Assembly: GCF_018863415.1 (NCBI RefSeq)
Contig: NZ_JAHKSN010000039.1
Location: 1 to 16,399, forward strand
Direction of reading: 5' to 3'
Origin: Deinococcus aestuarii
GTDB taxonomy: Bacteria; Deinococcota; Deinococci; Deinococcales; Deinococcaceae
DNA length: 16,399 nucleotides
In this document: positions 6,752-13,940 of the stretch, one piece after another
Position numbering within the stretch: the stretch's first letter is position 1
Layout: each line of letters opens with the position of its first letter
The notes under the pieces: generated by a model
Databases searched by the model: none
What the model was told of the DNA's origin: nothing
Seen by the model: the letters and a program-made list of their open reading frames with translations, nothing else
Translations under genes and position numbers: made by a program

Positions 6752-7237
6752 ATGATGTACGCCCAGTCCGCCCCCCTGCCCACGCCGCCTCCCGGCAAGG
6801 TCAGCTTCCCGCATACTCAGGGAATGCCCAGAAAGCCCCTGCCCGAAGTGCTGAAATCCTACCCGGCGCTCGACAAGCTCACCTGGATCTACGTCCGCGA
6901 TAATCCGGGCACCATTCACGTGCAGGACATGGCGGAGCACTACGGCCACCACTTCCAGACGATGGCCGCGAGCCTGCGGCTGCTCAAGCAGAACGGCCTG
7001 GTGGTCGCCACGAAGGAGGGGGAATTTACCCCCGGAGAGGGCCGCGAGGCGGGCGCGTACCGGGTGGCCACCGCCGAGGAGCTGGCCCACGCCAAGCCCT
7101 ACGACGCGACCATGAAGGCTCGGGGCAAGAATGCGGCCGCGATGGTGGGCAGAGGCTCCTCCACTCGGGAAGGAGCTGAAGTCGAAGGCGCCGTCGCCCG
7201 CGCTCCACGCCGGAGGAAGGGGACGGGCGATGGCTGA
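6752..7237 (+). CDS. Winged-helix DNA-binding protein, putative
   Basis: The 161-residue protein has a probable winged helix-turn-helix near residues 38-95: LDKLTWIYVRDNPGTIHVQDMAEHYG is a helix leading into a turn, HFQTMAASLRLLKQNGLVVATKEG gives a recognition helix and the start of the wing. The C-terminal 50 residues are basic and probably disordered (ending APRRRKGTGDG). AAAGGA sits 8 bases upstream of ATG 6752; a second ATG follows at 6755. Its 3' end overlaps the next gene by 8 nt, implying translational coupling. It is the only obvious DNA-binding protein in this train and a candidate regulator of the shared promoters, but nothing in the sequence proves that. Confidence 0.65.
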   Translation: MMYAQSAPLPTPPPGKVSFPHTQGMPRKPLPEVLKSYPALDKLTWIYVRDNPGTIHVQDMAEHYGHHFQTMAASLRLLKQNGLVVATKEGEFTPGEGREAGAYRVATAEELAHAKPYDATMKARGKNAAAMVGRGSSTREGAEVEGAVARAPRRRKGTGDG

Positions 7238-7802
7238 GGACCTGCACGCCCAGTTGGTCGAGCTGCTGATCAGTTGCGGCCACACGCCCGAAGAGGCCGA
7301 GCACCTGGCCCGCGAGACCGCCCGCCACCTGCGCAGCGCCGCCATCGGCACGTCCTACGGGCACCTGTGGCCGGACGATCTGCCCCGAATCTGGGCCGCC
7401 GCCGAACGCCACGGCCGTCGGCGCCTGGTGGTGGAGATCGTCGCCGAAGGCCGCGAGCAGGACGAGTACGACGGGCACGTGACCGCCCGGGTCGTCGAGG
7501 CCGAGGACTGGCCGGACTGGAACGAAGCGAAGCGTGTGTACGCCGCCTACGCCCAGGCGCTCGCCGCCCGTTCCGCCGACGTGGACCCGCTGACCCTGGC
7601 CCACCGGCTCGCCACGGCCGACCTGGAGCCCACGCCGGACGAAGGGCTGCCCAGGCCCGCGGCCAGTCCCGAGACGGCTCTCCAGGAGGCGCACCACCTG
7701 GTTGCCGAGGCCATGACCCTCGCTGCTCGACCCGATCAACGCGAACTGCTCGCGCGGGCCCGGAAGCTCCTGCTGGACCTCCAAGCGCGCACCCTGAACT
7801 GA
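7230..7802 (+). CDS. Hypothetical protein, coupled to the winged-helix gene
   Basis: I do not recognise this 190-residue protein. It begins with a helical segment (LVELLISCGHTPEEAEHLARETARHLR) and has a middle part with alternating beta-like stretches (RRLVVEIVAEG and GHVTARVVEAEDW). The helical C-terminus includes ALQEAHHLVAEAMTLAARPDQRELLARARKLLLDLQ. The ATG at 7230 lies inside the end of the previous gene, with AGGAAGGGG upstream; a longer in-frame start at 7131 would overlap that gene by 107 nt and is less likely. The next gene starts 9 nt after its stop. Confidence 0.65.
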   Translation: MAEDLHAQLVELLISCGHTPEEAEHLARETARHLRSAAIGTSYGHLWPDDLPRIWAAAERHGRRRLVVEIVAEGREQDEYDGHVTARVVEAEDWPDWNEAKRVYAAYAQALAARSADVDPLTLAHRLATADLEPTPDEGLPRPAASPETALQEAHHLVAEAMTLAARPDQRELLARARKLLLDLQARTLN

Positions 7803-7811
7803 GGTGAACCT

Positions 7812-8132
7812 GTGAGCGACCACGACCACACCGCGAGGCTGCTGAACGTTCTTGGGGACGCCCTGCATGAGGCCGCCGCCGAGCTGCTGGACGGCAACGA
7901 GCGGCAGGCCGCCGCCCTGTTGCGCCGGGTGCATGACGCCCTTCGGGCGGCTGAACCTGCCTCAACCTGGGACACGTTGGCGCTGGTGCTCGAACCGCAC
8001 GTCGCACCCCTGCTGCCCCCGGCCGAGGCTGACGACGCCTGGCCCTTCAACGAATGCCTCGACGATCTGCCCGACCCGGAGGAGGACTCGCCCCCGCCGA
8101 ACCTGCCGTTCTCGTTCAGGAAGGCCAACTGA
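7812..8132 (+). CDS. Small helical hypothetical protein, paralogue of the gene at 9310
   Basis: The 106-residue protein starts at GTG 7812 with GAGGTG a few bases upstream. Residues about 20-70 are helical and align with the protein encoded at 9310-9744: both share a pattern RVxxALxAAxPAxxW followed by an A-rich helix and AP-L-P. The C-terminal 35 residues are acidic and proline-rich. Function is unknown. Its stop codon shares one base with the ATG of the next gene (TGATG at 8130-8134), so the two are translationally coupled. Confidence 0.65.
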   Translation: MSDHDHTARLLNVLGDALHEAAAELLDGNERQAAALLRRVHDALRAAEPASTWDTLALVLEPHVAPLLPPAEADDAWPFNECLDDLPDPEEDSPPPNLPFSFRKAN

Positions 8133-8641
8133 TGTACACCCTGCACTGTATGGACCCCCGTGATCCTTTGGGTTACCCGGACACCCAGGGCACCGACCTC
8201 GCCGAACTTCAGCAGCTCTGTGATCAGAGCAACGCCCGCGCGCTGGAGGAGGACGGCTTCGAGCAGTATTGGATCGTCGAGGGAGGCCGCATCATCTACC
8301 CCCCGGCCTTCGTGAGAGACGAGGAACACGAACCCCTCCTCACGCCCTGGGGCCGGGCGTTGCGGCGCACCGAGGTGCAGCCCGGCGTGACCTGGGTGGT
8401 GAGCAACCGCCACGGCGGCTACCACCTCAGCCCCGAGGTCAACGCCTGCATCCCCGAGGCGGTGCGTCGATCCAACGGCTACTACGAGGGCGACGTGGAG
8501 GCCTCCCTCTGTGCCTACTTCGTGCCACTGCGGGGTGCTTCTCCGGCGGACGTCCTGGTCGTCATCGAGAAGGAGTACCCGGAGGTGTACGCCGGGCTCG
8601 TCAGCGGCCGAATCAAGGCCCCTTCGGGAGCATCGTCGTGA
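8132..8641 (+). CDS. DUF7007-like domain protein
   Basis: The 169-residue protein carries the run TPWGRALRRTEVQPGVTWVV, then SNRHGGYHLSPEVNACIPEA and NGYYEGDVEASLCAYFVP, near residues 70-132. The order TPWG, HGGYxLSP, then (E/G)D is the pattern I associate with DUF7007-type proteins, which occur widely on plasmids and mobile elements and have no established function. The first 60 residues are a separate short region. It starts at ATG 8132 by overlap with the previous stop. The AAGG upstream (8120-8124) could also serve as ribosome binding site. Confidence 0.7.
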   Translation: MYTLHCMDPRDPLGYPDTQGTDLAELQQLCDQSNARALEEDGFEQYWIVEGGRIIYPPAFVRDEEHEPLLTPWGRALRRTEVQPGVTWVVSNRHGGYHLSPEVNACIPEAVRRSNGYYEGDVEASLCAYFVPLRGASPADVLVVIEKEYPEVYAGLVSGRIKAPSGASS

Positions 8642-8669
8642 ACCTTTCCCCAGCTCAAGGAGCCCCGGC

Positions 8670-9299
8670 ATGACGCCGAACGACGCCGCCACCATCACCT
8701 TTGTCCGCCATGCCCTGTCCAACGGCCTGGAAACTGTGATCGCCCACTACGACCCCCAGGCTCCTGCCCTGACCGAACTGGCGGACAACATCGAGTTCGT
8801 GTTCGGCCGCAAGCTGGAGTTCTACCTGGGCCAGCCCGGCGGTCCTCGCAGCGGGGTCTTCGCCACGGCGTGGCGTGAGCACCTGTACCCCGACGTGCCC
8901 CTGCCCGAGCAGCCGAACGAACTGAGGGTCCTTCCGACCGATGCGGACTTCAGGGCCTACATCGAGGGTGCCATGTCTGCCCAGCTCGCCTACCAGGCGC
9001 AGCAGCAGGCGGGTGAACGCGCGCGCCGGGAAGCTGAGGTGGAGGCGCAGCGGGTGGCGCTGCTGGAGCGGCTGCGGGGCCGCGTGGTCGAGGTGGTCAC
9101 CAGCCGCGACCACGGCCTCCCCATCAAGGTGCCGAACGGCGAGCTGACGGTGCAGGAGGCGCGGCTAGCCTGGGGGGACCCGCGCTTCCACTGGAACGAT
9201 ACCGAGCAGGACGACATGGGGATTCCGCTGGACTATCTGGACTGGCCCCGCACGTCGATTGCCGACCACCCTTATCCCGATGATGACGACCGCCTGTGA
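8670..9299 (+). CDS. Hypothetical protein with central coiled coil
   Basis: I do not recognise this 209-residue protein. Residues about 1-90 look like a small mixed alpha/beta region. Residues about 100-137 (AQLAYQAQQQAGERARREAEVEAQ) form a probable coiled coil. The C-terminal part includes VVEVVTSRDHGLPIKVPNGELTVQ and ends in an acidic tail DDDDRL. AAGGAG (8657-8662) is 7 bases upstream of ATG 8670. It sits 28 nt after the DUF7007-like gene and 10 nt before the next, so it is part of the same train. Confidence 0.65.
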   Translation: MTPNDAATITFVRHALSNGLETVIAHYDPQAPALTELADNIEFVFGRKLEFYLGQPGGPRSGVFATAWREHLYPDVPLPEQPNELRVLPTDADFRAYIEGAMSAQLAYQAQQQAGERARREAEVEAQRVALLERLRGRVVEVVTSRDHGLPIKVPNGELTVQEARLAWGDPRFHWNDTEQDDMGIPLDYLDWPRTSIADHPYPDDDDRL

Positions 9300-9309
9300 G
9301 GGGGAACCC

Positions 9310-9744
9310 ATGATTGATCGCCTGACCGAACGGCAGCGAGCCGCCCAGGCTCTCGGCGCCGCCGCCGATCTGATGACGACCACCGCCGCCCTGATCGAGC
9401 AGGGTGAGGACGTCGAGGCAGAGTGCCGCTTGCGTGTCCTCCGGGAGGCCCTGAACGCCGCTGACCCCGCCCAGGGGTGGGAGCGGGTGGCCCAGGCCAT
9501 CGCGGCGGCTACCGCGCCGATCCTCGTGCCGGGTGCCTCAATCGGCCAAGCTAGCGTCAATCCCCAGCCGGGAGAGGAGCACTTGAGCGAGCGTGACCGG
9601 CTGGCCCGTGGTCTGAACCTCCCCGACTCGTGGACAGAGGCCATCGAGGAGACGCGCCGCGCTGGTCCAAGAACGGTCGAGCAGTGGGAAGCCGATGCCC
9701 AAGCCCGTGAGGACCGCGCCCGCGCTGACAGAAAGCTCAACTGA
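9310..9744 (+). CDS. Small helical hypothetical protein, paralogue of the gene at 7812
   Basis: The 144-residue protein is mostly helical. Residues about 15-75 (AALIEQGEDVEAECRLRVLR onwards to APILVPG) match the core of the protein at 7812 in pattern and spacing, so the two are probable paralogues in one operon. A unique C-terminal region has SERDRLARGLNLPDSWTEAI and a charged helix. GAGGGGGAA precedes ATG 9310. It ends the tight part of the train; 91 bp follow before the membrane protein gene. Confidence 0.65.
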   Translation: MIDRLTERQRAAQALGAAADLMTTTAALIEQGEDVEAECRLRVLREALNAADPAQGWERVAQAIAAATAPILVPGASIGQASVNPQPGEEHLSERDRLARGLNLPDSWTEAIEETRRAGPRTVEQWEADAQAREDRARADRKLN

Positions 9745-9835
9745 TACATGTTATTCTGTTATGAACGTAATGCCTTGTCCGGCTGGCTGGTCCTGCGGAC
9801 ACGCCCCAGCGCACCGACACTTTGTAGGAGAACTG

Positions 9836-10099
9836 ATGACTCTCACGGCTTTGCGGTACGTCCTGTACCTCGTGACCTTCGTTTCCGGCATCTTCTTCGG
9901 ATGGAGTACCACACCAGATGAACTCACGGCCTGGGTGAAAGGGATTGCCCTGGCTGCCCTGGTCGCGTTCGGCTTCTACATCGCCGCCAAGTGGAAGGGC
10001 CGCGAGGTTGATGAGGAACTGTTCCCGCTCATTACGGTGAATGTTCTGCTGTGGGTGGGCGGTGCGGCGCTAAGCGTGTGGTTCCACCACGGGTTCTAG
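9836..10099 (+). CDS. Small membrane protein with three predicted helices
   Basis: The 87-residue protein has three hydrophobic segments, near residues 4-22 (LRYVLYLVTFVSGIFFG), 33-52 (KGIALAALVAFGFYIAA) and 62-84 (PLITVNVLLWVGGAALSVWF), so it should lie in the cytoplasmic membrane. TAGGAGAA is 5 bases upstream of ATG 9836. The 91 bp before it are locally AT-richer (TGATACATGTTATTCTG near 9741-9757) and may hold a weak promoter, but no -35/-10 pair is convincing. A terminator follows. Function is unknown. Confidence 0.7.
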   Translation: MTLTALRYVLYLVTFVSGIFFGWSTTPDELTAWVKGIALAALVAFGFYIAAKWKGREVDEELFPLITVNVLLWVGGAALSVWFHHGF

Positions 10100-10111
10100 T
10101 TCTTGCCACGG

Positions 10112-10151
10112 GAGGCGGGGGCGGTTCGCACCGGCGGGCCGCCTCTGTTTT
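10112..10151 (+). terminator. Terminator of the 6362-10099 gene train
   Basis: GAGGCGG (10112-10118) pairs with CCGCCTC (10139-10145), with further pairing inside the GC-rich loop, followed by TGTTTTGTCTC. No T-run is present for the opposite direction, so it acts mainly on the plus strand, between two convergent units. Confidence 0.7.
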
Positions 10152-10211
10152 GTCTCTTGCTCCCCAGAGGGCGGAGCGGTGGCACCCGGCAACTTCCCCT
10201 GCCCCAGCCAC

Positions 10212-11357
10212 TTAGAGCCACCGCATCGTGAACAGCCGCGCCAGAAGTGGGCGCAGGGGTCGCGCGAGCATCACCCGCAGCACCCGCTCCCGGGGTCCTG
10301 GTGTTCGGACGGGCCGCCCGAAGAACATGTTGAACTCCGCCTGCCGGGCCGCGACGCGCGCCCCCCGGCGGCGCTGCCGCTGGTAAGCCAGGAGAGGGCT
10401 GCGGGAGGACCCCTCGCCCCGGACCTCCTGTTCGAGCGCACCTGCCAGCGCCGCCGCGTCCAGCAGGCCCAGGTTCATCCCCTGCCCCCCGATGGGGCTG
10501 ACCTCGTGCGCCGCGTCCCCCACCAGCACGACGCGGCCCTTCACGAACCGCGTGGCGAGGTGGCGACCCACCCCGAAGGGGCTGAGCATGCTGCACGTAG
10601 AGGCGGGCACGTGCAGGCCCGTCCGGGTGTGAATGAGGCGGCAGAGGTCCTCGGCGCCCTCGCGCAGGCCGGGCTCACTTCGCACCACCCAGCGCCGCTT
10701 GCCGTGCGGCAGCGGAAAGGCCTCCACCACCCCACCCTGGGTGACGTGAATCACGGCGGTCGCCCCGTAGGTCGTCGTGTCCTCGAAGTCCCCCATCAGG
10801 TAGCGGTCCTGGTACGGCCTGCCGGGGTAGGCGATCCCCGCGAGCTGGCGGACCAGGCTCCGGTGGCCGTCCGCGCCGACGACGAAGCGGGCCCGTACCT
10901 GATGCACTTCCCCGGCGTTGTCCCGGTAGGTCACCGTGGCATGAGACGTGCCGTCGTCCACATCGACGACGCTGACCCCTCGCCGCAGGGTGCCTGGGCG
11001 CAACTCGTGAAGCCGGGCCTCCAGCAGCGTCTCCGTGTCCCGCTGCGGCAGCGCCAGGATGAACGGGTAGGGAGACACGCCGCTGAACTCCAGCTCGCCG
11101 AGCACGCCGCGTTCCCCACGCACCAGCGCCCCCCTGATGAGGACCCCCCGCGCCACCATCCGGTCGGCCAACCCGAGCCTCCCCAGCAGCTCCAACGCAG
11201 GCGGGTGAATCCCGATGGCTCGGGAGTGGGGCGGGGGCGCCTCCCGCTGCTCCAGCACCAGAAAGCTCAGGCCGCGCCGGGCTAGGCGGCACCCCAGGAA
11301 CAGCCCGACCGGGCCACCGCCCACCACCACGGCGTCGAAGTCCACGTCAGGCGACAT
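10212..11357 (-). CDS. FAD-dependent monooxygenase (group A, PHBH/UbiH type) of the type III PKS operon
   Basis: The 381-residue protein has the three marks of FAD-binding aromatic hydroxylases. The dinucleotide-binding GGGPVG (residues 13-18) is followed by the acidic end of strand 2 at Glu36. The DG motif GADGH lies at 161-165. The GD motif is VLVGDAAHEVSP (278-288) followed by GGQGMNLG. Such enzymes use FAD, NAD(P)H and O2 to hydroxylate phenols. Its start overlaps the methyltransferase stop by 11 nt, so it is translationally coupled third in the operon. Order and content match Streptomyces griseus srsABC, where the flavoprotein oxidises the alkylresorcinol product; that role here is inference. 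I place it in the cytosol, as no signal peptide or membrane helix is evident. Confidence 0.9.
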   Translation of the reverse strand: MSPDVDFDAVVVGGGPVGLFLGCRLARRGLSFLVLEQREAPPPHSRAIGIHPPALELLGRLGLADRMVARGVLIRGALVRGERGVLGELEFSGVSPYPFILALPQRDTETLLEARLHELRPGTLRRGVSVVDVDDGTSHATVTYRDNAGEVHQVRARFVVGADGHRSLVRQLAGIAYPGRPYQDRYLMGDFEDTTTYGATAVIHVTQGGVVEAFPLPHGKRRWVVRSEPGLREGAEDLCRLIHTRTGLHVPASTCSMLSPFGVGRHLATRFVKGRVVLVGDAAHEVSPIGGQGMNLGLLDAAALAGALEQEVRGEGSSRSPLLAYQRQRRRGARVAARQAEFNMFFGRPVRTPGPRERVLRVMLARPLRPLLARLFTMRWL

Positions 11358-12036
11358 AGGTGAGTAGGTGCCGGAACGGGAAGAGGGGCCGAACCTGCCA
11401 GCCGGGGGGAACCGTAGCCTGGAGTTCCGCCCGGGTATAGCTGCGCCGGATGGAGGTCAGGCCGTCCTCGCGGATGAACGAATGCGGGAAGGGCCGCGCG
11501 GCCACCGAGAACAGCCGGTACGCCCAGGGGTGGCGTTCCAGGTCGCTGTGCAGGACCTTGACCGCGCACAGGCGCTCGCTGTCGTGCAGGAGCATTGCGA
11601 GTTCGTCGGCCGTCAGGTGGTGCAGCAGGTGATTGGAGGTCACGAAGTCGAAGCGCCGGCCCTCCCGCACCAGGTCGCCGCTGAGGACCTGCCGGAACTG
11701 CACGCCGGGCATGGGGGGCAGCTCGCGGGCGAAGGCCACGGCGCGCGGGTCCGCGTCGATTCCCAGCACGTCGAGCGCCAGGCCGTCGCGCCGGGCCCAG
11801 GTGGCGAAGGCACGCGGCACGTCGCCGCCACCGCTTCCCACGTCGAGGAGGGTGCGGGGTCTTTCCGGGTGCAGGTGCGGCCGGATCTCCTGCCGGTAGA
11901 CGCGCCCCCAACCCGACAGCACGGCGTTGACGACCCGAAACTGAACGTAGGTGTTGCGCAGTTGCTGGGGATCGCAGCCCGCGTCGTCCATCAGCTCGTG
12001 CGCCGCGGTGTCGCGCCGGGCCAGGGAGCCGCCCAT
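11347..12036 (-). CDS. SAM-dependent class I methyltransferase of the type III PKS operon
   Basis: The 229-residue protein has motif I LLDVGSGGGD (residues 63-72) and the acidic residue after strand 2 in LGIDADP (Asp94). The strand-4 region is FDFVTSNHLLHHL (about 129-141), typical of Rossmann-fold methyltransferases of the type 11/12/25 group. Its ATG follows the PKS stop codon without a gap, and it overlaps the monooxygenase start by 11 nt. By context it should methylate the polyketide product, most likely a phenolic oxygen or ring carbon; the substrate cannot be read from sequence. Confidence 0.88.
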   Translation of the reverse strand: MGGSLARRDTAAHELMDDAGCDPQQLRNTYVQFRVVNAVLSGWGRVYRQEIRPHLHPERPRTLLDVGSGGGDVPRAFATWARRDGLALDVLGIDADPRAVAFARELPPMPGVQFRQVLSGDLVREGRRFDFVTSNHLLHHLTADELAMLLHDSERLCAVKVLHSDLERHPWAYRLFSVAARPFPHSFIREDGLTSIRRSYTRAELQATVPPGWQVRPLFPFRHLLTYVA

Positions 12037-13173
12037 TCAGACCACCGGGGGCAGCTTCGTGAACAGGCCCATCTCCACGGTGAGGCCGGGACCGAACGCC
12101 ATCGCGCAGACGCGCTCACCCGAAACCTCCGGTGCCTGCTGAGCGACCTGCTGGAGAATGAACATCACCGTGGCGCTGCTCATGTTGCCATAGTCGCGCA
12201 GGACCGCGCGGGAGGGCGTCAGTTGCTCGTCGCTCAGCCCCAGTACACCCTGCACCTTGTCGAGGATGCTGCGCCCGCCCGGGTGGATCGCCCAGTGCCG
12301 CACGTCGCGGTGCACGGCCTCCGCCAGCTCCGCGTCCCCCGCCAGCAGGGGCGCGAGCGCCCCGTGGATGTGCTCCTCGATGATCTGCGGCACGTAGGTG
12401 GACAGCACCATCTTGAAGCCCTGGTCGCCGATGGTCCAGGCCATGTCCGCCTCGCCGGTTGGGGTCAGGGTCGTGTCGAGGCTGTCCACGCGCAGGGCGT
12501 GACTGCCGGGGCGGGGTGGTCGGGCACTCACGAGCGCGGCAGCGGCCCCGTCGGCAAAGACCGAGTTGGCGATCAAGGTGTCGGGGTCGGTGTCGAGCTG
12601 CACGTGCAGCGAACACAGCTCCGCGCAGACGATCAGGACGACGGCGGACGGGTCGGCCTCGCAGAAGGCCTTCGCTGCCCGCAGCGCCGGGAAGGCGGCG
12701 TAGCAGCCCATGAAGCCCAGGTGGTAACGCTGGGTGGTGGGCGCGAGCCCGAGGTCCCGCACGAGGTGGTAGTCCGGCCCCGGGGCGAAAAACCCGGTAC
12801 AGGACACGGTGATCACGTGGGTCACGTCGGCGGGTCCCAGGTCCGGGCAGCGGTCCAGCACCCGCGCGGCGGCGACCGTGAACAGCTCGCGGGCCGCGCG
12901 GGCGTACACCTCGTTCCGGGCGCCGGTGCTGGGGGTCAGCACCTCGCGGGTGTCGGGGTTGAAAAAGACGCCGGGACCCTCGCCGGGCTGCAAGAGCATG
13001 TCCTTGACCGCGCTGTGGCGGCGCTCGATGCCCGAAGCGTTGTAGATGCTGCCCACGAGGCGTTGCGCCCGGCGGTCGAGAGCGGGTTGCTCCCGCATCA
13101 GGTCCCGGATGAATGACTGCTCGTACACCGCCTCTGGAACAGCCGTGTCGATGGCGTGAACGTAGACGGACAT
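12037..13173 (-). CDS. Type III polyketide synthase (chalcone synthase-like)
   Basis: The 378-residue protein has the usual length and the full catalytic triad. Cys157 lies in GFMGCYAAFPAL, His297 in WAIHPGGRSILD and Asn330 in DYGNMSSATVMF. The family's GFGPG-like loop is AFGPGLTVE near the C-terminus. The homodimeric enzyme loads an acyl-CoA starter and extends it with malonyl-CoA to make pyrones, resorcinols or naphthalenes. Product class cannot be fixed from sequence, but the flanking methyltransferase and flavin hydroxylase favour an alkylresorcinol/alkylquinone-type lipid as in srsABC. The start ATG at 13173 has only a weak GTGAG site. The gene is first in a three-gene operon facing away from the gene at 13571. 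Confidence 0.93.
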   Translation of the reverse strand: MSVYVHAIDTAVPEAVYEQSFIRDLMREQPALDRRAQRLVGSIYNASGIERRHSAVKDMLLQPGEGPGVFFNPDTREVLTPSTGARNEVYARAARELFTVAAARVLDRCPDLGPADVTHVITVSCTGFFAPGPDYHLVRDLGLAPTTQRYHLGFMGCYAAFPALRAAKAFCEADPSAVVLIVCAELCSLHVQLDTDPDTLIANSVFADGAAAALVSARPPRPGSHALRVDSLDTTLTPTGEADMAWTIGDQGFKMVLSTYVPQIIEEHIHGALAPLLAGDAELAEAVHRDVRHWAIHPGGRSILDKVQGVLGLSDEQLTPSRAVLRDYGNMSSATVMFILQQVAQQAPEVSGERVCAMAFGPGLTVEMGLFTKLPPVV

Positions 13174-13490
13174 GGCTCACGCTAACGCTGAGCGCAACCG
13201 GGCAGTGCGCTCAGCCCCGCATTCTCCCGCCTTCTGGCTGGAATTAAACGGTTCGCAAAAAATATGATGAGCAACCCGTCAGATTGAAGGTCGCGGTGGA
13301 GGCGACAGGTGCGCGGCAGTCTCGCGTCGAGGTGGCCGCGCGAAGCCGCGCCGTCACCCGCACCTCGCCCTGAAGGGCTCGGCACGTGCGCCGTCCCGAC
13401 GCGGGAGGGCAGAACTGGAACACACGCGGAGGTCGGGTGGACCTGAGCTGCCGAGGAGTGTGCAGAAGTATCGTTGCAGACAACAAGAAA
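13174..13490. other. Divergent intergenic region between the PKS operon and the gene at 13571
   Basis: No gene is seen. An AT-rich patch at 13241-13275 (GGAATTAAACGG, then CAAAAAATATGATG) is the likely site of the PKS promoter on the minus strand, but no clean -35/-10 pair with normal spacing can be assigned. A GC-rich inverted-repeat area follows, with GAGGTG near 13329 and CACCTC near 13361. The shared-type operator of the plus-strand units is absent on the PKS side. Confidence 0.45.
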
Positions 13491-13522
13491 TTGTTCTCTA
13501 CCTATGTTTCTTCTGTACTAAG
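13491..13522 (+). promoter_or_regulatory. Shared-type promoter and operator (copy 3, weakest)
   Basis: The -35 box is TTGTTC (13491-13496), the spacer is 17 bp and the -10 box is TGTACT (13514-13519), so both boxes depart from consensus more than in the other copies. The 8-9-8 repeat is CTACCTAT (13498-13505) and GTACTAAG (13515-13522). A separate perfect repeat CTGTAC/GTACAG (13513-13530) spans the -10 box and the start. Confidence 0.7.
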
Positions 13523-13526
13523 AGGT

Positions 13527-13557
13527 ACAGGGAACACCCTCCACACCCGTTCCCTGT
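13527..13557 (+). promoter_or_regulatory. 5'-UTR hairpin with conserved 13-nt loop (copy 3)
   Basis: ACAGGGAAC (13527-13535) pairs perfectly with GTTCCCTGT (13549-13557) around the loop ACCCTCCACACCC. AAGGAG (13561-13566) follows after 3 nt and the ATG is at 13571. Confidence 0.85.
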
Positions 13558-13570
13558 GGCAAGGAGCGTC

Positions 13571-13834
13571 ATGACGCAGATCGAGTACCCCGACGGACAG
13601 GCAGAAGTCACCAGATTCACCCACGGCGGGCGGGGACGCGAGGAACTGTTTACCAGCGCCCTTCACCCCGACGAGCGCTACCGCCAGCGCGTGCATGTGG
13701 TGGACGCGGGCGACTTCACCCCCGCCTTGGACCTGGAACGTGATGCCGACCCCAACCACTGCCGGTTGTGCCTGTTGAGCCACCTGCACTCCCAGGCCCG
13801 CCACGCCGAGGAGATCAGCGGCCACGGGTACTGA
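13571..13834 (+). CDS. Small hypothetical protein with a C-terminal Cys/His-rich motif
   Basis: The 87-residue protein has a short beta-like N-terminal half and a C-terminal motif HCRLCLLSHLHSQARHAEE, with CxxC and several histidines that could bind one metal ion. I do not recognise the family. The start is fixed by AAGGAG four bases upstream, behind promoter and hairpin copy 3. The longer in-frame frame upstream runs through the promoter and hairpin and is rejected. It is monocistronic, ended by the terminator at 13866-13903. Confidence 0.65.
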   Translation: MTQIEYPDGQAEVTRFTHGGRGREELFTSALHPDERYRQRVHVVDAGDFTPALDLERDADPNHCRLCLLSHLHSQARHAEEISGHGY

Positions 13835-13865
13835 GCTTGAGCCCGAAGGGCGGACGCCTACCATC

Positions 13866-13903
13866 AAAAGCCGGTAAACAGGTTTACAGTCTTACCGGCT
13901 TTT
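13866..13903 (+). terminator. Bidirectional-type terminator, directly abutting the next promoter
   Basis: AAAAGCCGGTAA (13866-13877) and TTACCGGCTTTT (13892-13903) form a perfect 12-bp inverted repeat with a 14-nt loop and T-tails in both directions. The loop side holds GTAAAC-AG-GTTTAC (13874-13887), an inverted pair of the same GTTTAC core found in the tandem repeats before the ParB-like gene. The -35 box of the next unit begins one base later. Confidence 0.85.
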
Positions 13904-13904
13904 C

Positions 13905-13936
13905 TTGACACCTAAGTATGTTGGAAGTATACTAAG
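13905..13936 (+). promoter_or_regulatory. Shared-type promoter and operator (copy 4, consensus)
   Basis: The -35 box is TTGACA (13905-13910), the spacer is 17 bp and the -10 box is TATACT (13928-13933), close to the ideal sigma70 promoter. The 8-9-8 inverted repeat is CTAAGTAT (13912-13919) and ATACTAAG (13929-13936). The predicted start is about 13939-13941, at the base of the hairpin. Confidence 0.88.
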
Positions 13937-13940
13937 CATA

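Noticed and set aside
11368..13116. Plus-strand open frame of 582 codons across the methyltransferase and PKS genes
   Set aside because: It is antisense to two enzymes with intact catalytic motifs and has no start signals.
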